Made by a program: the position numbers and the translations under genes
The notes under the pieces: generated by a model
What the model was told of the DNA's origin: nothing
What the model saw: only the letters and a program-made list of their open reading frames with translations
Database searches by the model: none
Origin: Thermincola ferriacetica
GTDB taxonomy: Bacteria > Bacillota > Thermincolia > Thermincolales > Thermincolaceae
DNA: 64,000 bases
Reading direction: 5' to 3'
Assembly: GCF_001263415.1 (NCBI RefSeq)
Contig: NZ_LGTE01000015.1
Span: 21,662-85,661, forward strand
Part shown: positions 45,970 to 56,090 of the stretch, piece after piece
Layout: every line of letters starts with the position of its first letter
Position numbering within the stretch: the first letter of the stretch is position 1

Positions 45970-48900
45970 ATGAACAAGGTTTTGCATGTTGGGGTCGATG
46001 TGGGCTCGACCACGGTAAAAATGGTTATCTTGGACCAGGACGATAATATCGTTTACAAAAAATATTTACGGCATTTATCCGACATAAAAAATACAGTTTT
46101 TGCCATGCTTGAGGACGCCAAAAAAATTATGGAGAGAAACCTGTTGACTGTAATGGTTACGGGCTCTGGAGGTTTCAGTATATCCCAAAGGTTGGATGTG
46201 CCTTTTATCCAGGAGGTTATTGCTTGTGTCAATGCTGTCAGAAGGAAAATTCCCAATACTGATGTAGCCATAGAGCTTGGCGGTGAGGACGCCAAGATTA
46301 CATATTTTGGAGATTCAATCGAGCAAAGGATGAACGGGACCTGTGCCGGCGGTACGGGAGCTTTTATTGACCAGATGGCTGCTCTGCTGCAGACTGACCC
46401 CATAGGGCTAAATGAGCTGGCTAAAAAGCATAAAAACATTTACCCTATTGCTTCCAGGTGCGGAGTGTTTGCCAAGACTGATATCCAACCCCTGCTAAAC
46501 GAAGGGGCGGCTAAGGAGGACATTGCTGCATCGGTTCTGCAGGCTGTGGTCAACCAGACCATCAGCGGATTGGCGCAGGGGAGGCCGATTAGCGGTAAAG
46601 TGGCTTTTTTAGGCGGCCCGCTTCATTTCATGTCCGAACTCAGGAAGCGTTTCATAGAAACCCTCAGGTTGGCCGATGAGAGTGTCATTTTCCCCGATGA
46701 TTCCCAGTTTTTTGTGGCCCTGGGAGCAGCTCTGTCTTCCCGGGAGGAAACGCCGATACCCTTTGAGTGTTTTTATGAACGGGCGCCCAGGATTTACAGC
46801 TTAAACAATGAAGACAGCGAAAACCTGGAGCCATTGTTTGCCAATGAAGAAGAATACAGAGAATTTAGCGAAAGGCACGCCCGGCATAAGGTAAAAAGGG
46901 TTGAGCTGGAGACCTATGAAGGTAATGCCTATTTGGGTATCGATGCCGGTTCCACGACTACGAAAATTGCTTTGATAGATGAAGCCGGCAATCTGTTATA
47001 TTCCCATTACGGGAGCAATATGGGCAGCCCGCTGGAGTCTACCGTGGAAGCTTTAAAAACTTTATACAGCAAGATGAACAGCAGGACAAGGATAGTTAAC
47101 TCTGCTGTCACCGGGTATGGTGAACACCTGATAAAAGCCGCTTTAAAGGTAGATATCGGAGAGATAGAAACGGTGGCCCACTATAAAGCCGCTGATTTCT
47201 TCCTGCCAGGGGTGGATTTTGTTCTGGATATCGGCGGTCAGGACATGAAAAGTTTGGTGGTCCGCGATGGAGTCATTGATTCGGTCATGTTAAACGAGGC
47301 CTGTTCTTCCGGCTGCGGGTCTTTCATAGAAACCTTTGCCAATTCGTTAAATATGGATGTAAAGGAATTTGCCCGGCTGGGCTTAACAGCTAAGAAACCT
47401 GTTGATCTGGGTACCCGTTGCACTGTGTTTATGAATTCCAAAGTAAAACAGGCCCAGAAGGAAGGCGCTGATGTTGGCGATATTTCTGCGGGTATATCCA
47501 CTTCTGTTATTAAGAACGCCCTGTTTAAGGTCATCAGGTTGAGGAGCGCCGATGACCTGGGAGAAAAAATTGTTGTGCAGGGTGGAACCTTTTATAACGA
47601 TGCGGCGCTCCGGGCCATGGAGAAAATAATCAAAAGACCGGTGGTCCGCCCGGACATTGCCGGTCTAATGGGAGCTTTTGGCGCGGCTCTGATTGCCAGG
47701 GAGCGTTACGTGGAGGGACATACTTCAAGCCTGTTGCAAGGAGAAGAACTGAATAACTTTTCCACGGCAACATCTTTCAAACGTTGTGGTTTATGTGGAA
47801 ATAATTGCCTGATTACTGTTAAGACTTTTTCCAACGGGACGGAATTTGTCTCGGGTAACCGGTGTGAAAGGGGAGCGGGCAAGGAAAAGGTCGCCAATGA
47901 AGTCCCCAATCTATACGAGTATAAGTATAAAAGATTATTCAGCTATAAACCCTTATCGAAAAAAGAAGCGACCAGGGGCGTTATAGGATTGCCCAGGGTG
48001 TTGAATATGTATGAAGACTACCCTTTCTGGTTTACCTTCTTCACGGAGCTTGGCTATAGAGTGGTGATTTCCGGTCGCTCATCAAAGAAAATATATGAGC
48101 TGGGCATGGAAACCATTCCATCGGAATCTACCTGCTATCCGGCAAAACTGGTGCATGGGCATATTACGGACCTGATTAATAAAGGCGTAAAAAAGATTTT
48201 TTACCCCTGTATACCATATAATATCAAAGAAGATGAAAATGCCGACAATAAATATAACTGTCCGATAGTTACATCCTACCCTGAAACTATTAACGCCAAT
48301 ATGGATATTCTGAAGCAAAATAATGTCATTTTTTACCATCCCTTCCTGCCGCTGGATATGCCGAAAAGAATGGTTAAACGCTTGACGGAAGAACTTGCCC
48401 CTGAGGGTATTCCTAAAAAAGAGATTGCCAGGGCTTTAGATAAAGCTTATGCCGAACTGGCCAGGTATAAGGAGGATGTACGGAAAAAAGGAGAAGAAAC
48501 CATTAAATACATAGAAGCCAACAACATTAAAGGCATTGTCCTGGTGGGAAGGCCTTATCATATTGACCCTGAAATCAACCACGGTATACCGGAGATGGTT
48601 AAGTCCTTCGGTTTTGCCGTGCTGTCGGAGGACTCCATCAGGCACCTGGCTGAAGTGGAAAGGCCCTTGCGGGTTGTAGACCAGTGGGTTTATCATTCCA
48701 GGTTGTATGCGGCAGCCAGTTTCGTGGCCCGCCAGAGGAATCTGGAGCTAATTCAGTTGAATTCCTTCGGCTGCGGCCTGGATGCTGTAACTACGGACCA
48801 GGTGAAAGAAATACTGGAGTCATACGGTAAGATTTATACAGTGTTGAAGATAGATGAAATAAACAACCTGGGGGCGGCAAGAATACGTGTCCGTTCTCTG

Positions 48901-50217
48901 ATTGCAGCCATAAAAGAGAGGGATAAGAGGAACTTTGTACCGCGGAAATTATATGAAAATCCCGGTAAAGTCATATTCACTGAAGAAATGAAAAAAACAC
49001 ATACTATTCTGGCCCCCCAGATGTCGCCGATCCATTTTCAGTTTTTGAGAACCGGTTTTGAAAAGGCGGGCTACAAAATAGTGGTCCTGCCATCAGTTGA
49101 CAAGACTGCTATCGACGAAGGTTTAAAATACGTCCATAATGATGCCTGTTATCCGGCAATTATAGTTGTAGGCCAGTTAATGAAGGCCTTAAATTCAGGT
49201 GATTACGATTTAAAGAACACCTCGGTCATAATCACTCAAACAGGCGGAGGATGCCGGGCCACCAATTACATTGCTTTTATCCGGAAAGCATTAAGAGATG
49301 CCGGAATGGGCCATGTACCTGTAATCTCACTGAATGCTTCGGGCCTGGAAAAGCAACCTGGGTTCAAAGTAACTATTTCAATGTTTAATGACCTGATGAT
49401 GGGACTGGTCTACGGCGACCTGTTAATGAGGGTACTGTACAGGGTACGGCCTTATGAAAAGGTACCCGGCTCGGCCAACAAGCTATATGAATACTGGGTA
49501 GATAAGTGCCAGGAACATTTGCGAAAAGGCGGTAGAAAAGAATTTAAAGAAAATATTTATAGAATTGTTAAAGATTTTGATAATCTGGAAATTCACGAAA
49601 ACATGAGTAAACCCAGGGTGGGGGTAGTAGGTGAAATCCTTGTTAAATTTCATCCTACCGCGAATAATAATATTGTCGAGCTGCTGGAAGCTGAGGGAGC
49701 AGAGGCCGTTGTGCCTGACCTGACTGACTTCCTGATGTACAGCGCTTTTGACAACAAGATAAAGTACGAGCAGTTATCGGGGAGTTTTAAAAAGATGATT
49801 TCCGGAAGTATTTCCATTAAAGTAATGGAAGCTTACAGGAAGCATATGCGGAAGGCCTTGGCTACAAGTAAACGTTTCGAACCCCCAAAACCGATTGAGG
49901 AGATAGCCAGGTTGGCGGAGCGGCACTTGTCCCTGGCTAACCAGACGGGTGAAGGCTGGTTCCTGACAGGCGAGATGGTAGAACTTATCCATAGTGGGGT
50001 GAACAATATTGTCTGCCTGCAGCCTTTTGCCTGTCTGCCGAACCATATTACCGGTAAGGGTATGATCAGGGAACTGCGCGGGGCTTATCCGCTGGCTAAC
50101 ATTGCCCCCATCGATTACGATCCCGGGGCAAGTGAAGTAAACCAGCTAAACAGGATAAAACTAATGCTTTCTGTTGCCATGGAAAACCTGGAAAAAAGCA
50201 ATGAATTAAAGGACTGA
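45970..50217 (+). CDS. giant 2-hydroxyacyl-CoA dehydratase activator-like protein (BcrA/BadF family plus DUF2229)
   Basis: A 1415-residue cytoplasmic protein. Two tandem ASKHA ATPase domains start at about 5 ([13 protein letters not shown]) and 320 ([13 protein letters not shown]). The cysteines that hold the bridging 4Fe-4S cluster in HgdC-type activators are kept in both ([10 protein letters not shown] with [16 protein letters not shown] with TRCTVF). Residues about 650-1400 form the DUF2229/dehydratase-like region with further cysteines. HgdC-type activators use ATP to push single electrons into a dehydratase. No separate dehydratase subunits are encoded here, so the target is unknown and the protein may be self-contained. 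ATG at 45970 follows GGAGG. Confidence 0.88.
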   Translation: MNKVLHVGVDVGSTTVKMVILDQDDNIVYKKYLRHLSDIKNTVFAMLEDAKKIMERNLLTVMVTGSGGFSISQRLDVPFIQEVIACVNAVRRKIPNTDVAIELGGEDAKITYFGDSIEQRMNGTCAGGTGAFIDQMAALLQTDPIGLNELAKKHKNIYPIASRCGVFAKTDIQPLLNEGAAKEDIAASVLQAVVNQTISGLAQGRPISGKVAFLGGPLHFMSELRKRFIETLRLADESVIFPDDSQFFVALGAALSSREETPIPFECFYERAPRIYSLNNEDSENLEPLFANEEEYREFSERHARHKVKRVELETYEGNAYLGIDAGSTTTKIALIDEAGNLLYSHYGSNMGSPLESTVEALKTLYSKMNSRTRIVNSAVTGYGEHLIKAALKVDIGEIETVAHYKAADFFLPGVDFVLDIGGQDMKSLVVRDGVIDSVMLNEACSSGCGSFIETFANSLNMDVKEFARLGLTAKKPVDLGTRCTVFMNSKVKQAQKEGADVGDISAGISTSVIKNALFKVIRLRSADDLGEKIVVQGGTFYNDAALRAMEKIIKRPVVRPDIAGLMGAFGAALIARERYVEGHTSSLLQGEELNNFSTATSFKRCGLCGNNCLITVKTFSNGTEFVSGNRCERGAGKEKVANEVPNLYEYKYKRLFSYKPLSKKEATRGVIGLPRVLNMYEDYPFWFTFFTELGYRVVISGRSSKKIYELGMETIPSESTCYPAKLVHGHITDLINKGVKKIFYPCIPYNIKEDENADNKYNCPIVTSYPETINANMDILKQNNVIFYHPFLPLDMPKRMVKRLTEELAPEGIPKKEIARALDKAYAELARYKEDVRKKGEETIKYIEANNIKGIVLVGRPYHIDPEINHGIPEMVKSFGFAVLSEDSIRHLAEVERPLRVVDQWVYHSRLYAAASFVARQRNLELIQLNSFGCGLDAVTTDQVKEILESYGKIYTVLKIDEINNLGAARIRVRSLIAAIKERDKRNFVPRKLYENPGKVIFTEEMKKTHTILAPQMSPIHFQFLRTGFEKAGYKIVVLPSVDKTAIDEGLKYVHNDACYPAIIVVGQLMKALNSGDYDLKNTSVIITQTGGGCRATNYIAFIRKALRDAGMGHVPVISLNASGLEKQPGFKVTISMFNDLMMGLVYGDLLMRVLYRVRPYEKVPGSANKLYEYWVDKCQEHLRKGGRKEFKENIYRIVKDFDNLEIHENMSKPRVGVVGEILVKFHPTANNNIVELLEAEGAEAVVPDLTDFLMYSAFDNKIKYEQLSGSFKKMISGSISIKVMEAYRKHMRKALATSKRFEPPKPIEEIARLAERHLSLANQTGEGWFLTGEMVELIHSGVNNIVCLQPFACLPNHITGKGMIRELRGAYPLANIAPIDYDPGASEVNQLNRIKLMLSVAMENLEKSNELKD

Positions 50218-50222
50218 ATCCC

Positions 50223-51623
50223 ATGCCTGAATTGCCTGCAAAATTCATTGAGAAAATGAAATTGTTACTGGGTGAGGAGGAGTTTAATTTATTTTGTGAA
50301 AGTTACGGGGAGGAAGCTGCCCGGGGAATCAGGGTAAATCCGCTGAAAATTTCCCGGGACAGTCTGGTCAGCCGCGTACCCTTTTCTTTGCGCCCTGTTC
50401 CGTGGTGCAGGCTGGGATTTTATTATAGCCCCGACGACCGGCCGGGAAAACATCCTTACCATGCCGCCGGTCTTTATTATATTCAGGAGCCGAGCGCTAT
50501 GGCCGTCGTCGAAATATTACAGCCCCAACCAGGGGAACGGATATTGGATTTATGCGCCGCTCCGGGCGGTAAATCTACTCATATTTACAGCTACCTGGGC
50601 CATACAGGACTGTTGGTTGCTAATGAAATTAATGCCAACCGGGTGAAAGCCCTTGCCGAAAATCTGGAACGGTGGGGGGCCAGGAACATCCTGGTCACTA
50701 ATGAAACACCGGAAAAATTGGCGGAGCGTATGCCTGCCTATTTCGATAAAATTCTTGTTGACGCGCCCTGTTCCGGGGAAGGGATGTTCCGCAAGCTTCC
50801 TGAGGCTTGCCTGGATTGGTCGGAAGGGAAATCGCAGCGCTGTGCCGCCTTGCAAAAAAATTTATTGGCACAGGCGGCGTCAATGCTTAAACCGGGAGGC
50901 GTTTTGGTATATTCGACCTGCACTTTTTCTCCAGAGGAAAACGAAGAACAGGTAAACAGTTTTTTACAGGCACATAATGACTTTGAAATATGCCCGGTCG
51001 AAAATGATTGGCTTGCGCCGGGGACCTTAGCAGGTACGGTGCGGATTTGGCCCCATAAAGTACAAGGGGAGGGACATTTTGTGGCCCGGCTGCGGAAAAA
51101 AGGCGATGCCGGGGCGGGCCAGATACTAAGGGCCGAACAAAAGCTATGGCCCGGCCGAAAGTCAGGGGTCGACAAAATCAACGAGGTTTCACCGGAAGTA
51201 CAAAAGTTATTTGCGACTTTTTGCCGGGAGACCTTAAATATTGTGCCGGAAGGTCCTTATCTCATGTTTGGCGACCAGTTATATGCTGTATTTGACCGGT
51301 TGCCGGAGCTGAGCCGACTAAAAATAAGCCGTGCCGGCTGGCACTTGGGGACGGTAAAAAGAGGAAGATTCGAGCCATCTCATGCGTTGGCTTTGGGCCT
51401 GCATGCCGGTGAATGGAAACGTACCGTTAACTTAAGGGCGGACAACGAAGATGTCTACCGTTACCTAAAAGGAGAATCCCTCATAATACAGGGGGGAGAG
51501 CAGGGATGGGCGATAGTGACTGTTGATGGGTTTCCGCTGGGATGGGGTAAATTAGTCAACGGCCTGCTAAAAAATCATTACCCCAAAGGTTTGAGATGGG
51601 GGTCTGTATTAGGTCGCAATTAA
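50223..51623 (+). CDS. RsmF/YebU-like rRNA m5C methyltransferase, second paralogue
   Basis: A 466-residue paralogue of the gene at 41977. SAM site ILDLCAAPGGKS, catalytic cysteines in VDAPCSGEGMFRK and YSTCTFSPEENEEQ, and a C-terminal PUA-like part. ATG at 50223 comes 5 bp after the activator stop, so it is translated from the same transcript. Both paralogues keep both cysteines, so both should be active, perhaps on different rRNA positions. Confidence 0.9.
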   Translation: MPELPAKFIEKMKLLLGEEEFNLFCESYGEEAARGIRVNPLKISRDSLVSRVPFSLRPVPWCRLGFYYSPDDRPGKHPYHAAGLYYIQEPSAMAVVEILQPQPGERILDLCAAPGGKSTHIYSYLGHTGLLVANEINANRVKALAENLERWGARNILVTNETPEKLAERMPAYFDKILVDAPCSGEGMFRKLPEACLDWSEGKSQRCAALQKNLLAQAASMLKPGGVLVYSTCTFSPEENEEQVNSFLQAHNDFEICPVENDWLAPGTLAGTVRIWPHKVQGEGHFVARLRKKGDAGAGQILRAEQKLWPGRKSGVDKINEVSPEVQKLFATFCRETLNIVPEGPYLMFGDQLYAVFDRLPELSRLKISRAGWHLGTVKRGRFEPSHALALGLHAGEWKRTVNLRADNEDVYRYLKGESLIIQGGEQGWAIVTVDGFPLGWGKLVNGLLKNHYPKGLRWGSVLGRN

Positions 51624-51710
51624 TTCACTAACATAACAAAAAAATGTATCCGTCTATTTAGCAGATTCATATTATAAGATGAAACTTGAGTACTGAAAGG
51701 AGTAATCAGC

Positions 51711-52016
51711 ATGTGCGGATACAGTCATTACCCCGGAGTAACTTATCCCTTTTATCCACCTATGGGTGGCTGTCCAATGCCATACTATGGATATATGCCC
51801 GGTTATATGCCCGGTATGTATCCGGGAATGCCCGGTTATATGCCTGGCTGGCATCCGGACATCTATTCTGCTGAAGCAGCCACAGATACTGAAATACAAG
51901 CTGGCGCCAACCCGGAAAATTACGCCGATCCCAATATTTCGGCACAACTGTTTTGGCCTTGGCGTTTCAGGTTTTTCTTCCCATTCTTCTTCCCGTTTTT
52001 CTGGTTTTGGTGGTAA
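51711..52016 (+). CDS. Met/Pro/Gly/Tyr-rich small protein, coat-like
   Basis: A 101-residue low-complexity protein. Residues 1-45 repeat GYMPG/MYPG units and are rich in Tyr, Pro, Gly and Met; the middle is acidic; the last 20 residues are nearly all Phe, Trp, Pro and Arg. ATG at 51711 follows GAAAGGAG, so it is likely translated. Such composition is common in spore coat or surface proteins of Firmicutes, but no family is recognised. A terminator follows directly. Confidence 0.7.
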   Translation: MCGYSHYPGVTYPFYPPMGGCPMPYYGYMPGYMPGMYPGMPGYMPGWHPDIYSAEAATDTEIQAGANPENYADPNISAQLFWPWRFRFFFPFFFPFFWFWW

Positions 52017-52025
52017 AAATAAACT

Positions 52026-52050
52026 GGCGCTCCCTTGGGAGCGCCTTAAT
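52026..52050. terminator. rho-independent terminator between convergent genes
   Basis: GGCGCTCCC (52026-52034) pairs with GGGAGCGCC (52037-52045), then TTAATTT. It lies 10 bp after the small coat-like gene and 6 bp from the end of the polyferredoxin gene. Confidence 0.75.
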
Positions 52051-53094
52051 TTACATGCCGCCGAAACCGCCGGACATCATCTGGTCAATAGCCCGGTAAT
52101 TTTCGATGGTCAGGTTGGTTTCCCAGTGCCCTGTAAGTTTGGCCCAAAGAATAATGCCGAAGAAGAGGCTTAAAAACCCAAGTGAAAATACCAGCGGGCT
52201 GATGGGTAATAAACCGAACAATTTAAACTGCAAAGTTCCTTTTTGTGGACAGGCCGATACACAGGAGGTGCAGCCCGTACATTCAGTGGATGCCACCAGG
52301 CGCTTTTTCCCCTGTACATCTACCCTGTTTGGGCATACACGGTTACAGGCGCCGCAGTTATGGCAAGTATCATGGTTAATAGTTAAAAATATGGGGCTGA
52401 GGAAGCCGAGAACACCGAGCAGGGCTCCATAAGGACACAAGTACCGGCACCAGAAAGATTTAATCAGCACGGAGAGAACAGCGAGAACCAGAATTATGCT
52501 CAGGGCTTTGACGCCCAAATTCATGAACATATCAAACATTTTTATATCGGAAACAGCATAATAAGGTATTTTCATGAAAGCTACGGCTTCATCGGTGGGA
52601 ATCAGGAGTATCATTTTCACGACATAAAAGAATAACAGGTATTTGATACCAAGCAATAAGCGGTCAAGCCACTTTGGAACGTTTAAATTACGGCCAATCA
52701 GTTTACGGCCCAGTTGCCCCAAAGTTTCAGACAAGGTACCTATAGGACAAATCCAGGAGCAGAGAGCCCGCCTGAAAACCCATGCTGTGGTAAGTGTAGC
52801 AATAAAAATCATTAGTCCGGCTGGGTGTATGGGGTCAATTTCTTTCAGGGCAAATAGAGCTTTAAAAGCTAAAACTGCTGCTATAGGCAAAAATCCTTCG
52901 GCCACGGGGGGGCGATGGGGGGCCGGCCCCAGGCCGCTGCCCCTGATATACTCAACAAAGTGGTAAAATTCCCAGGCTGCATAAAGCATGATGAAGGCTA
53001 CGGCAAACTGAACTGCTTTACGCAATGTAAGTTGACGGTATAATTTTGCCGCCAGCGGATACCTGCTTAGATTTTGTTCCAAATTCAAACGCAT
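52051..53094 (-). CDS. NapH-type membrane polyferredoxin
   Basis: A 347-residue membrane protein with about five helices, CXXXCP segments ALCSWICPIG and FWCRYLCPYG, and two 4Fe-4S motifs (CHNCGACNRVCP and CTGCTSCVSACP). It ends MMSGGFGGM. It resembles the protein at 37485 and the C-terminal part of the fusion at 38689. Start ATG 53094 is 8 bp after GGGG; ATG 53100 is also possible and overlaps the TetR stop. It probably carries electrons at the membrane, under control of the TetR gene just upstream. Confidence 0.85.
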   Translation of the reverse strand: MRLNLEQNLSRYPLAAKLYRQLTLRKAVQFAVAFIMLYAAWEFYHFVEYIRGSGLGPAPHRPPVAEGFLPIAAVLAFKALFALKEIDPIHPAGLMIFIATLTTAWVFRRALCSWICPIGTLSETLGQLGRKLIGRNLNVPKWLDRLLLGIKYLLFFYVVKMILLIPTDEAVAFMKIPYYAVSDIKMFDMFMNLGVKALSIILVLAVLSVLIKSFWCRYLCPYGALLGVLGFLSPIFLTINHDTCHNCGACNRVCPNRVDVQGKKRLVASTECTGCTSCVSACPQKGTLQFKLFGLLPISPLVFSLGFLSLFFGIILWAKLTGHWETNLTIENYRAIDQMMSGGFGGM

Positions 53095-53099
53095 ATACA

Positions 53100-53699
53100 T
53101 TACCCCTTTTTGTTTAATATACCGTGCAAAAGCAGGTCAAGTTTGAGCCGGATATTATTGGTGAGATCATTACCTTGATTGGCTCCGGTCAGAGATGACC
53201 ATAAAACACCGTGAATCAGCTCGAGGATTATTTCGGGAGGGATATCATTTTTGAATTCACCTGAACTTTGTCCCTCCCGGATCACTTTCAGGAGAATTTC
53301 CTTGAAGACCATTCCGTGTCCGACCGGGGCCTGTAAAGTGGGATTCGATTTTTGCAATTGAAGAAAAAAATATGTTAAATAGGAATTCTTTTGGAATGTT
53401 TCGCTGACAAGAATCAGAATTTCGGCCAGTTTTGATGAAGCCGGTACGGGTTGGGTTGCTGTTTTTTCAATAGCTGTCCTGGCATCAGCTATTTTTTCAT
53501 GAATATATTGTTCCAACACATCTTCCTTTGACCGAAAATAGTTATAAAAGGTCCCGGTCCCCAAATCGGCTGCTTCCATAATTTCTGCTATGGATGTTTC
53601 TTTTAGCCCATTGTCCACAAAAAGTTGCAGAGCTGCGTCCATAATTTTTTGCCTGGCCAGCATTTTTTTCTTTTCCCGCCGGTTAGGTCTTGCGGCCAT
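53100..53699 (-). CDS. TetR family transcription regulator
   Basis: A 199-residue regulator with a TetR helix-turn-helix (ETSIAEIMEAADLGTGTFYNYFRSKEDVLEQY) preceded by a very basic segment, and a helical C-terminal domain of the type common in AcrR-like proteins. ATG at 53699 follows GAAAGGGG; earlier in-frame starts lie in AT-rich leader. Its end abuts the polyferredoxin gene, so the two form an operon with probable autoregulation. Confidence 0.9.
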   Translation of the reverse strand: MAARPNRREKKKMLARQKIMDAALQLFVDNGLKETSIAEIMEAADLGTGTFYNYFRSKEDVLEQYIHEKIADARTAIEKTATQPVPASSKLAEILILVSETFQKNSYLTYFFLQLQKSNPTLQAPVGHGMVFKEILLKVIREGQSSGEFKNDIPPEIILELIHGVLWSSLTGANQGNDLTNNIRLKLDLLLHGILNKKG

Positions 53700-54044
53700 T
53701 CTTTTCACCCCTTTCTTCCCGGGAACGTTTTTTGAGGGCATAAAAAAGTTATTAATAATGAATGTAATCCATAAATGAATAATGTTCATTTTTATATTAA
53801 TAAATTTGATCCCACGCGTCAATAGCGAGATATTAATATATTTAACTTTTGCCATTAAAAAACCCTTTCCGTTTTGGTTGGAAAGGGCTAGTTTGTTTTA
53901 AGCGGGTTTGGGGCTTAAAAATTATTAAAATAAGTGCGTTTTTGTAATTTTCTGATAATTTTTTAAGCGAGGAACATGCAAAACCTTTAGCACCGGGGCG
54001 CCTACCTACATGGGGTATATTTGCGAAGCACTACGGCGATGGGC
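53700..54044 (-). other. gene-free region with a minus-strand terminator, possible small RNA
   Basis: No protein gene is seen. CCCTTTCC (53863-53870) and GGAAAGGG (53880-53887) form a stem that, read on the minus strand, is followed by TTTTTT. This is a good terminator for a leftward transcript beginning somewhere in 53890-54100, upstream of the TetR gene where no gene is annotated. The 53955-54044 stretch is GC-richer than its surroundings. Confidence 0.45.
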
Positions 54045-54092
54045 TTTGTCGAAAATTAAGGGTTTACGGGAAAATGTTTCCTGTGCTATAAT
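54045..54092 (+). promoter_or_regulatory. Spo0A-type box and sigma-A promoter before the M23 peptidase
   Basis: TTTGTCGAA (54045-54053) is a full 0A-box match. It is followed by TTTACG (54063-54068), an 18-base spacer and TATAAT (54087-54092). A start near 54099 would give a leader of about 100 bases. Confidence 0.6.
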
Positions 54093-54196
54093 GTTAACGG
54101 TAATCGTACAATACAATAAAATAATCAACTGCGACTGCGTGCGAAACGAGTCTTTTTTTATCAAAAAAGGTACCGGCAGTGAGAAAGGAGCGCCTG

Positions 54197-55894
54197 ATGA
54201 AGTCGATAACTGACAAAGCCAGGTCGATTTTTGGGAGCTTGGCAGCCAAGAATGGAACCTTTTTTTCATCGCTAATTAAAACCGATTTAAAGTTTACTTC
54301 GCTATTTAAATCTTCCCGAAAAAAATTACGTTTGCAGAAAACCAAGGAATATTTTAGTAAACACAGTCAAAGAAAACAACATATTATGGCACCGAGACAA
54401 ACAGTTTTAGCCAAAAAAAGTCCTTCCGTAAGATTTCCTTTCCGGTCTTTTCTGAAAGAAAAAATTTCCCTGTTTACCGCGGTAAAGTTTTTGAGAAAAA
54501 CCTGCAGTAATACTTTAATAAATATTTGGAGCCGGATAAATTTGGGCGGTTCAAATGGTAAGTGGAAAAAGGCAGTAGTAGTTTTGACCACAGTTTTGTG
54601 TTTGGCCGTTATTACCGGTGTATCCGTAGCTTACTCTACTGAAAAGGCGGTGGCAGTAAAGGTAGATGGAAAACAGGTAGCCTTGGTTTCGGATAAGAGG
54701 GCAGCCCAAAAAGTACTGGAGCAACTGAAGAAAGAAAAGGCCCACCAGTGGAAGCAAAAGTTAATTATAAAAGAAAAAGTAAACTTTGTTGATACGGAAG
54801 CAAAAAGATACCTGATTGCCGATATAGGTGCGTTAAAACCAATACTGGATAAAAAACTGACCTTTGTCGGGGTGGCGACAGGTTTAAAAGTAAATGGGAA
54901 AACGGTGGCTATTCTGGCAAGCCGGGCAGAGGCAAATAAAGTCCTCGATACCATTAAGAAAAGATTTACTGCCAATATAAATAATATGCAAACTTTATCC
55001 GTAGGATTCCGGGAAAAAGTAGAAATTTCCGAAATTCCTGCTTCGCTGGCAGATGTAGTTACCGTGGACCAGGCAGTGGAAAAACTTATGCATGGTAAAG
55101 AAAAGGCCAGGGTACACATAGTGCAAAGCGGCGACTCATTATGGACCATTGCTCGTAAATATGATACCCATGTGGCTGATTTGAAGGCTGCTAACCCGGA
55201 AATTAAGGGCGAAAGGCTTGATTTGGGCCAGGAAATAAAACTTGTTAAGGAAGAACCTCTGTTAACCGTTGTAGTAGAGGCGAAAGCTACTGTTAAAGAG
55301 ACTATCCCCTATAACGTGAAAGTAATAGCCGATAAAAGTATGTGGAAAGGAAGACAAAAAATTAACCAAAAAGGGGAAAACGGTAGCCGCGAAGTTACTT
55401 ACAAGCTGGTTTTGGCTAATGGAACCGTGGAGAACCGTACCGTATTAAACCAAAAAGTTATTAAACCGGCCAAAGACCAAATAGTTGTAAGAGGAGCCAG
55501 GCTGGTTGTGGCGAGCAGGGGCGGCAGCGGTCGTTTGGCATGGCCTACCGGCGGCCGCATTACTTCCCCCTTCGGAAGCAGGTGGGGGAGCATGCATACA
55601 GGGTTGGATATTGACGGTTATACAGGACAGCCGGTAGGTGCGGCAGAAGACGGAAGGGTGGTTTCGACAGGTTGGGACGGCGCTTACGGCAAACAGGTTA
55701 CCATTGATCATGGCAATGGGCTAAGAACAAAATATGCTCACCTTTCTAAAATAGAGGTTTCTCCGGGCGAGTATGTGTCCCGCGGACAATTAATTGGTGA
55801 AGTCGGTTCCACGGGTAGAAGCACAGGATCTCACCTGCACTTCGAGGTAATGGTGGGCGGCAGTTTCCGTAATCCTTTACCTTACCTGAAGTAG
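54197..55894 (+). CDS. M23 peptidase with LysM and G5 domains
   Basis: A 565-residue wall enzyme. The N-terminal 115 residues are basic and unassigned, followed by one membrane helix (about 120-143). A LysM domain (VQSGDSLWTIARKYDTH, about 312-358) and a G5 domain (about 362-440) precede the C-terminal M23 domain with HTGLDID and HLHFEV zinc motifs. It should cut peptidoglycan crosslinks outside the membrane. ATG at 54197 follows AAAGGAG. The basic N-terminus before the helix is unusual for the family. The upstream 0A box suggests control linked to sporulation entry. Confidence 0.9.
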   Translation: MKSITDKARSIFGSLAAKNGTFFSSLIKTDLKFTSLFKSSRKKLRLQKTKEYFSKHSQRKQHIMAPRQTVLAKKSPSVRFPFRSFLKEKISLFTAVKFLRKTCSNTLINIWSRINLGGSNGKWKKAVVVLTTVLCLAVITGVSVAYSTEKAVAVKVDGKQVALVSDKRAAQKVLEQLKKEKAHQWKQKLIIKEKVNFVDTEAKRYLIADIGALKPILDKKLTFVGVATGLKVNGKTVAILASRAEANKVLDTIKKRFTANINNMQTLSVGFREKVEISEIPASLADVVTVDQAVEKLMHGKEKARVHIVQSGDSLWTIARKYDTHVADLKAANPEIKGERLDLGQEIKLVKEEPLLTVVVEAKATVKETIPYNVKVIADKSMWKGRQKINQKGENGSREVTYKLVLANGTVENRTVLNQKVIKPAKDQIVVRGARLVVASRGGSGRLAWPTGGRITSPFGSRWGSMHTGLDIDGYTGQPVGAAEDGRVVSTGWDGAYGKQVTIDHGNGLRTKYAHLSKIEVSPGEYVSRGQLIGEVGSTGRSTGSHLHFEVMVGGSFRNPLPYLK

Positions 55895-55923
55895 AGAGAA
55901 CAATTAAGGAAAATGCTGATAAT

Positions 55924-55953
55924 GGGGAAGCTTAAAAAATAAGCTTCCTCTTA
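55924..55953 (+). terminator. rho-independent terminator after the M23 peptidase
   Basis: GGAAGCTTA and TAAGCTTCC pair around AAAAA, followed by TCTTATT. Confidence 0.8.
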
Positions 55954-56090
55954 TTATCTTTTGGACATGCCCGAATATACCTAAAGGTTGGTAAGTTTGG
56001 CTTAGATTATACCTTTTTTTAGACCAAGGGCTGTGTTATAATAAGTTGCGTGTAAGAAATGCGAAAAAATTTAGGGGAGGTTATTTATAT

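Noticed and set aside
53955..54053. GC-richer segment before the M23 peptidase considered as a cyclic di-AMP (ydaO) riboswitch
   Set aside because: Such switches often precede wall enzymes, but the conserved ydaO core sequences cannot be found here.
54006..54269. Minus-strand open frames overlapping the M23 gene start
   Set aside because: They run against a well supported plus-strand gene with promoter and binding site and have no family pattern.
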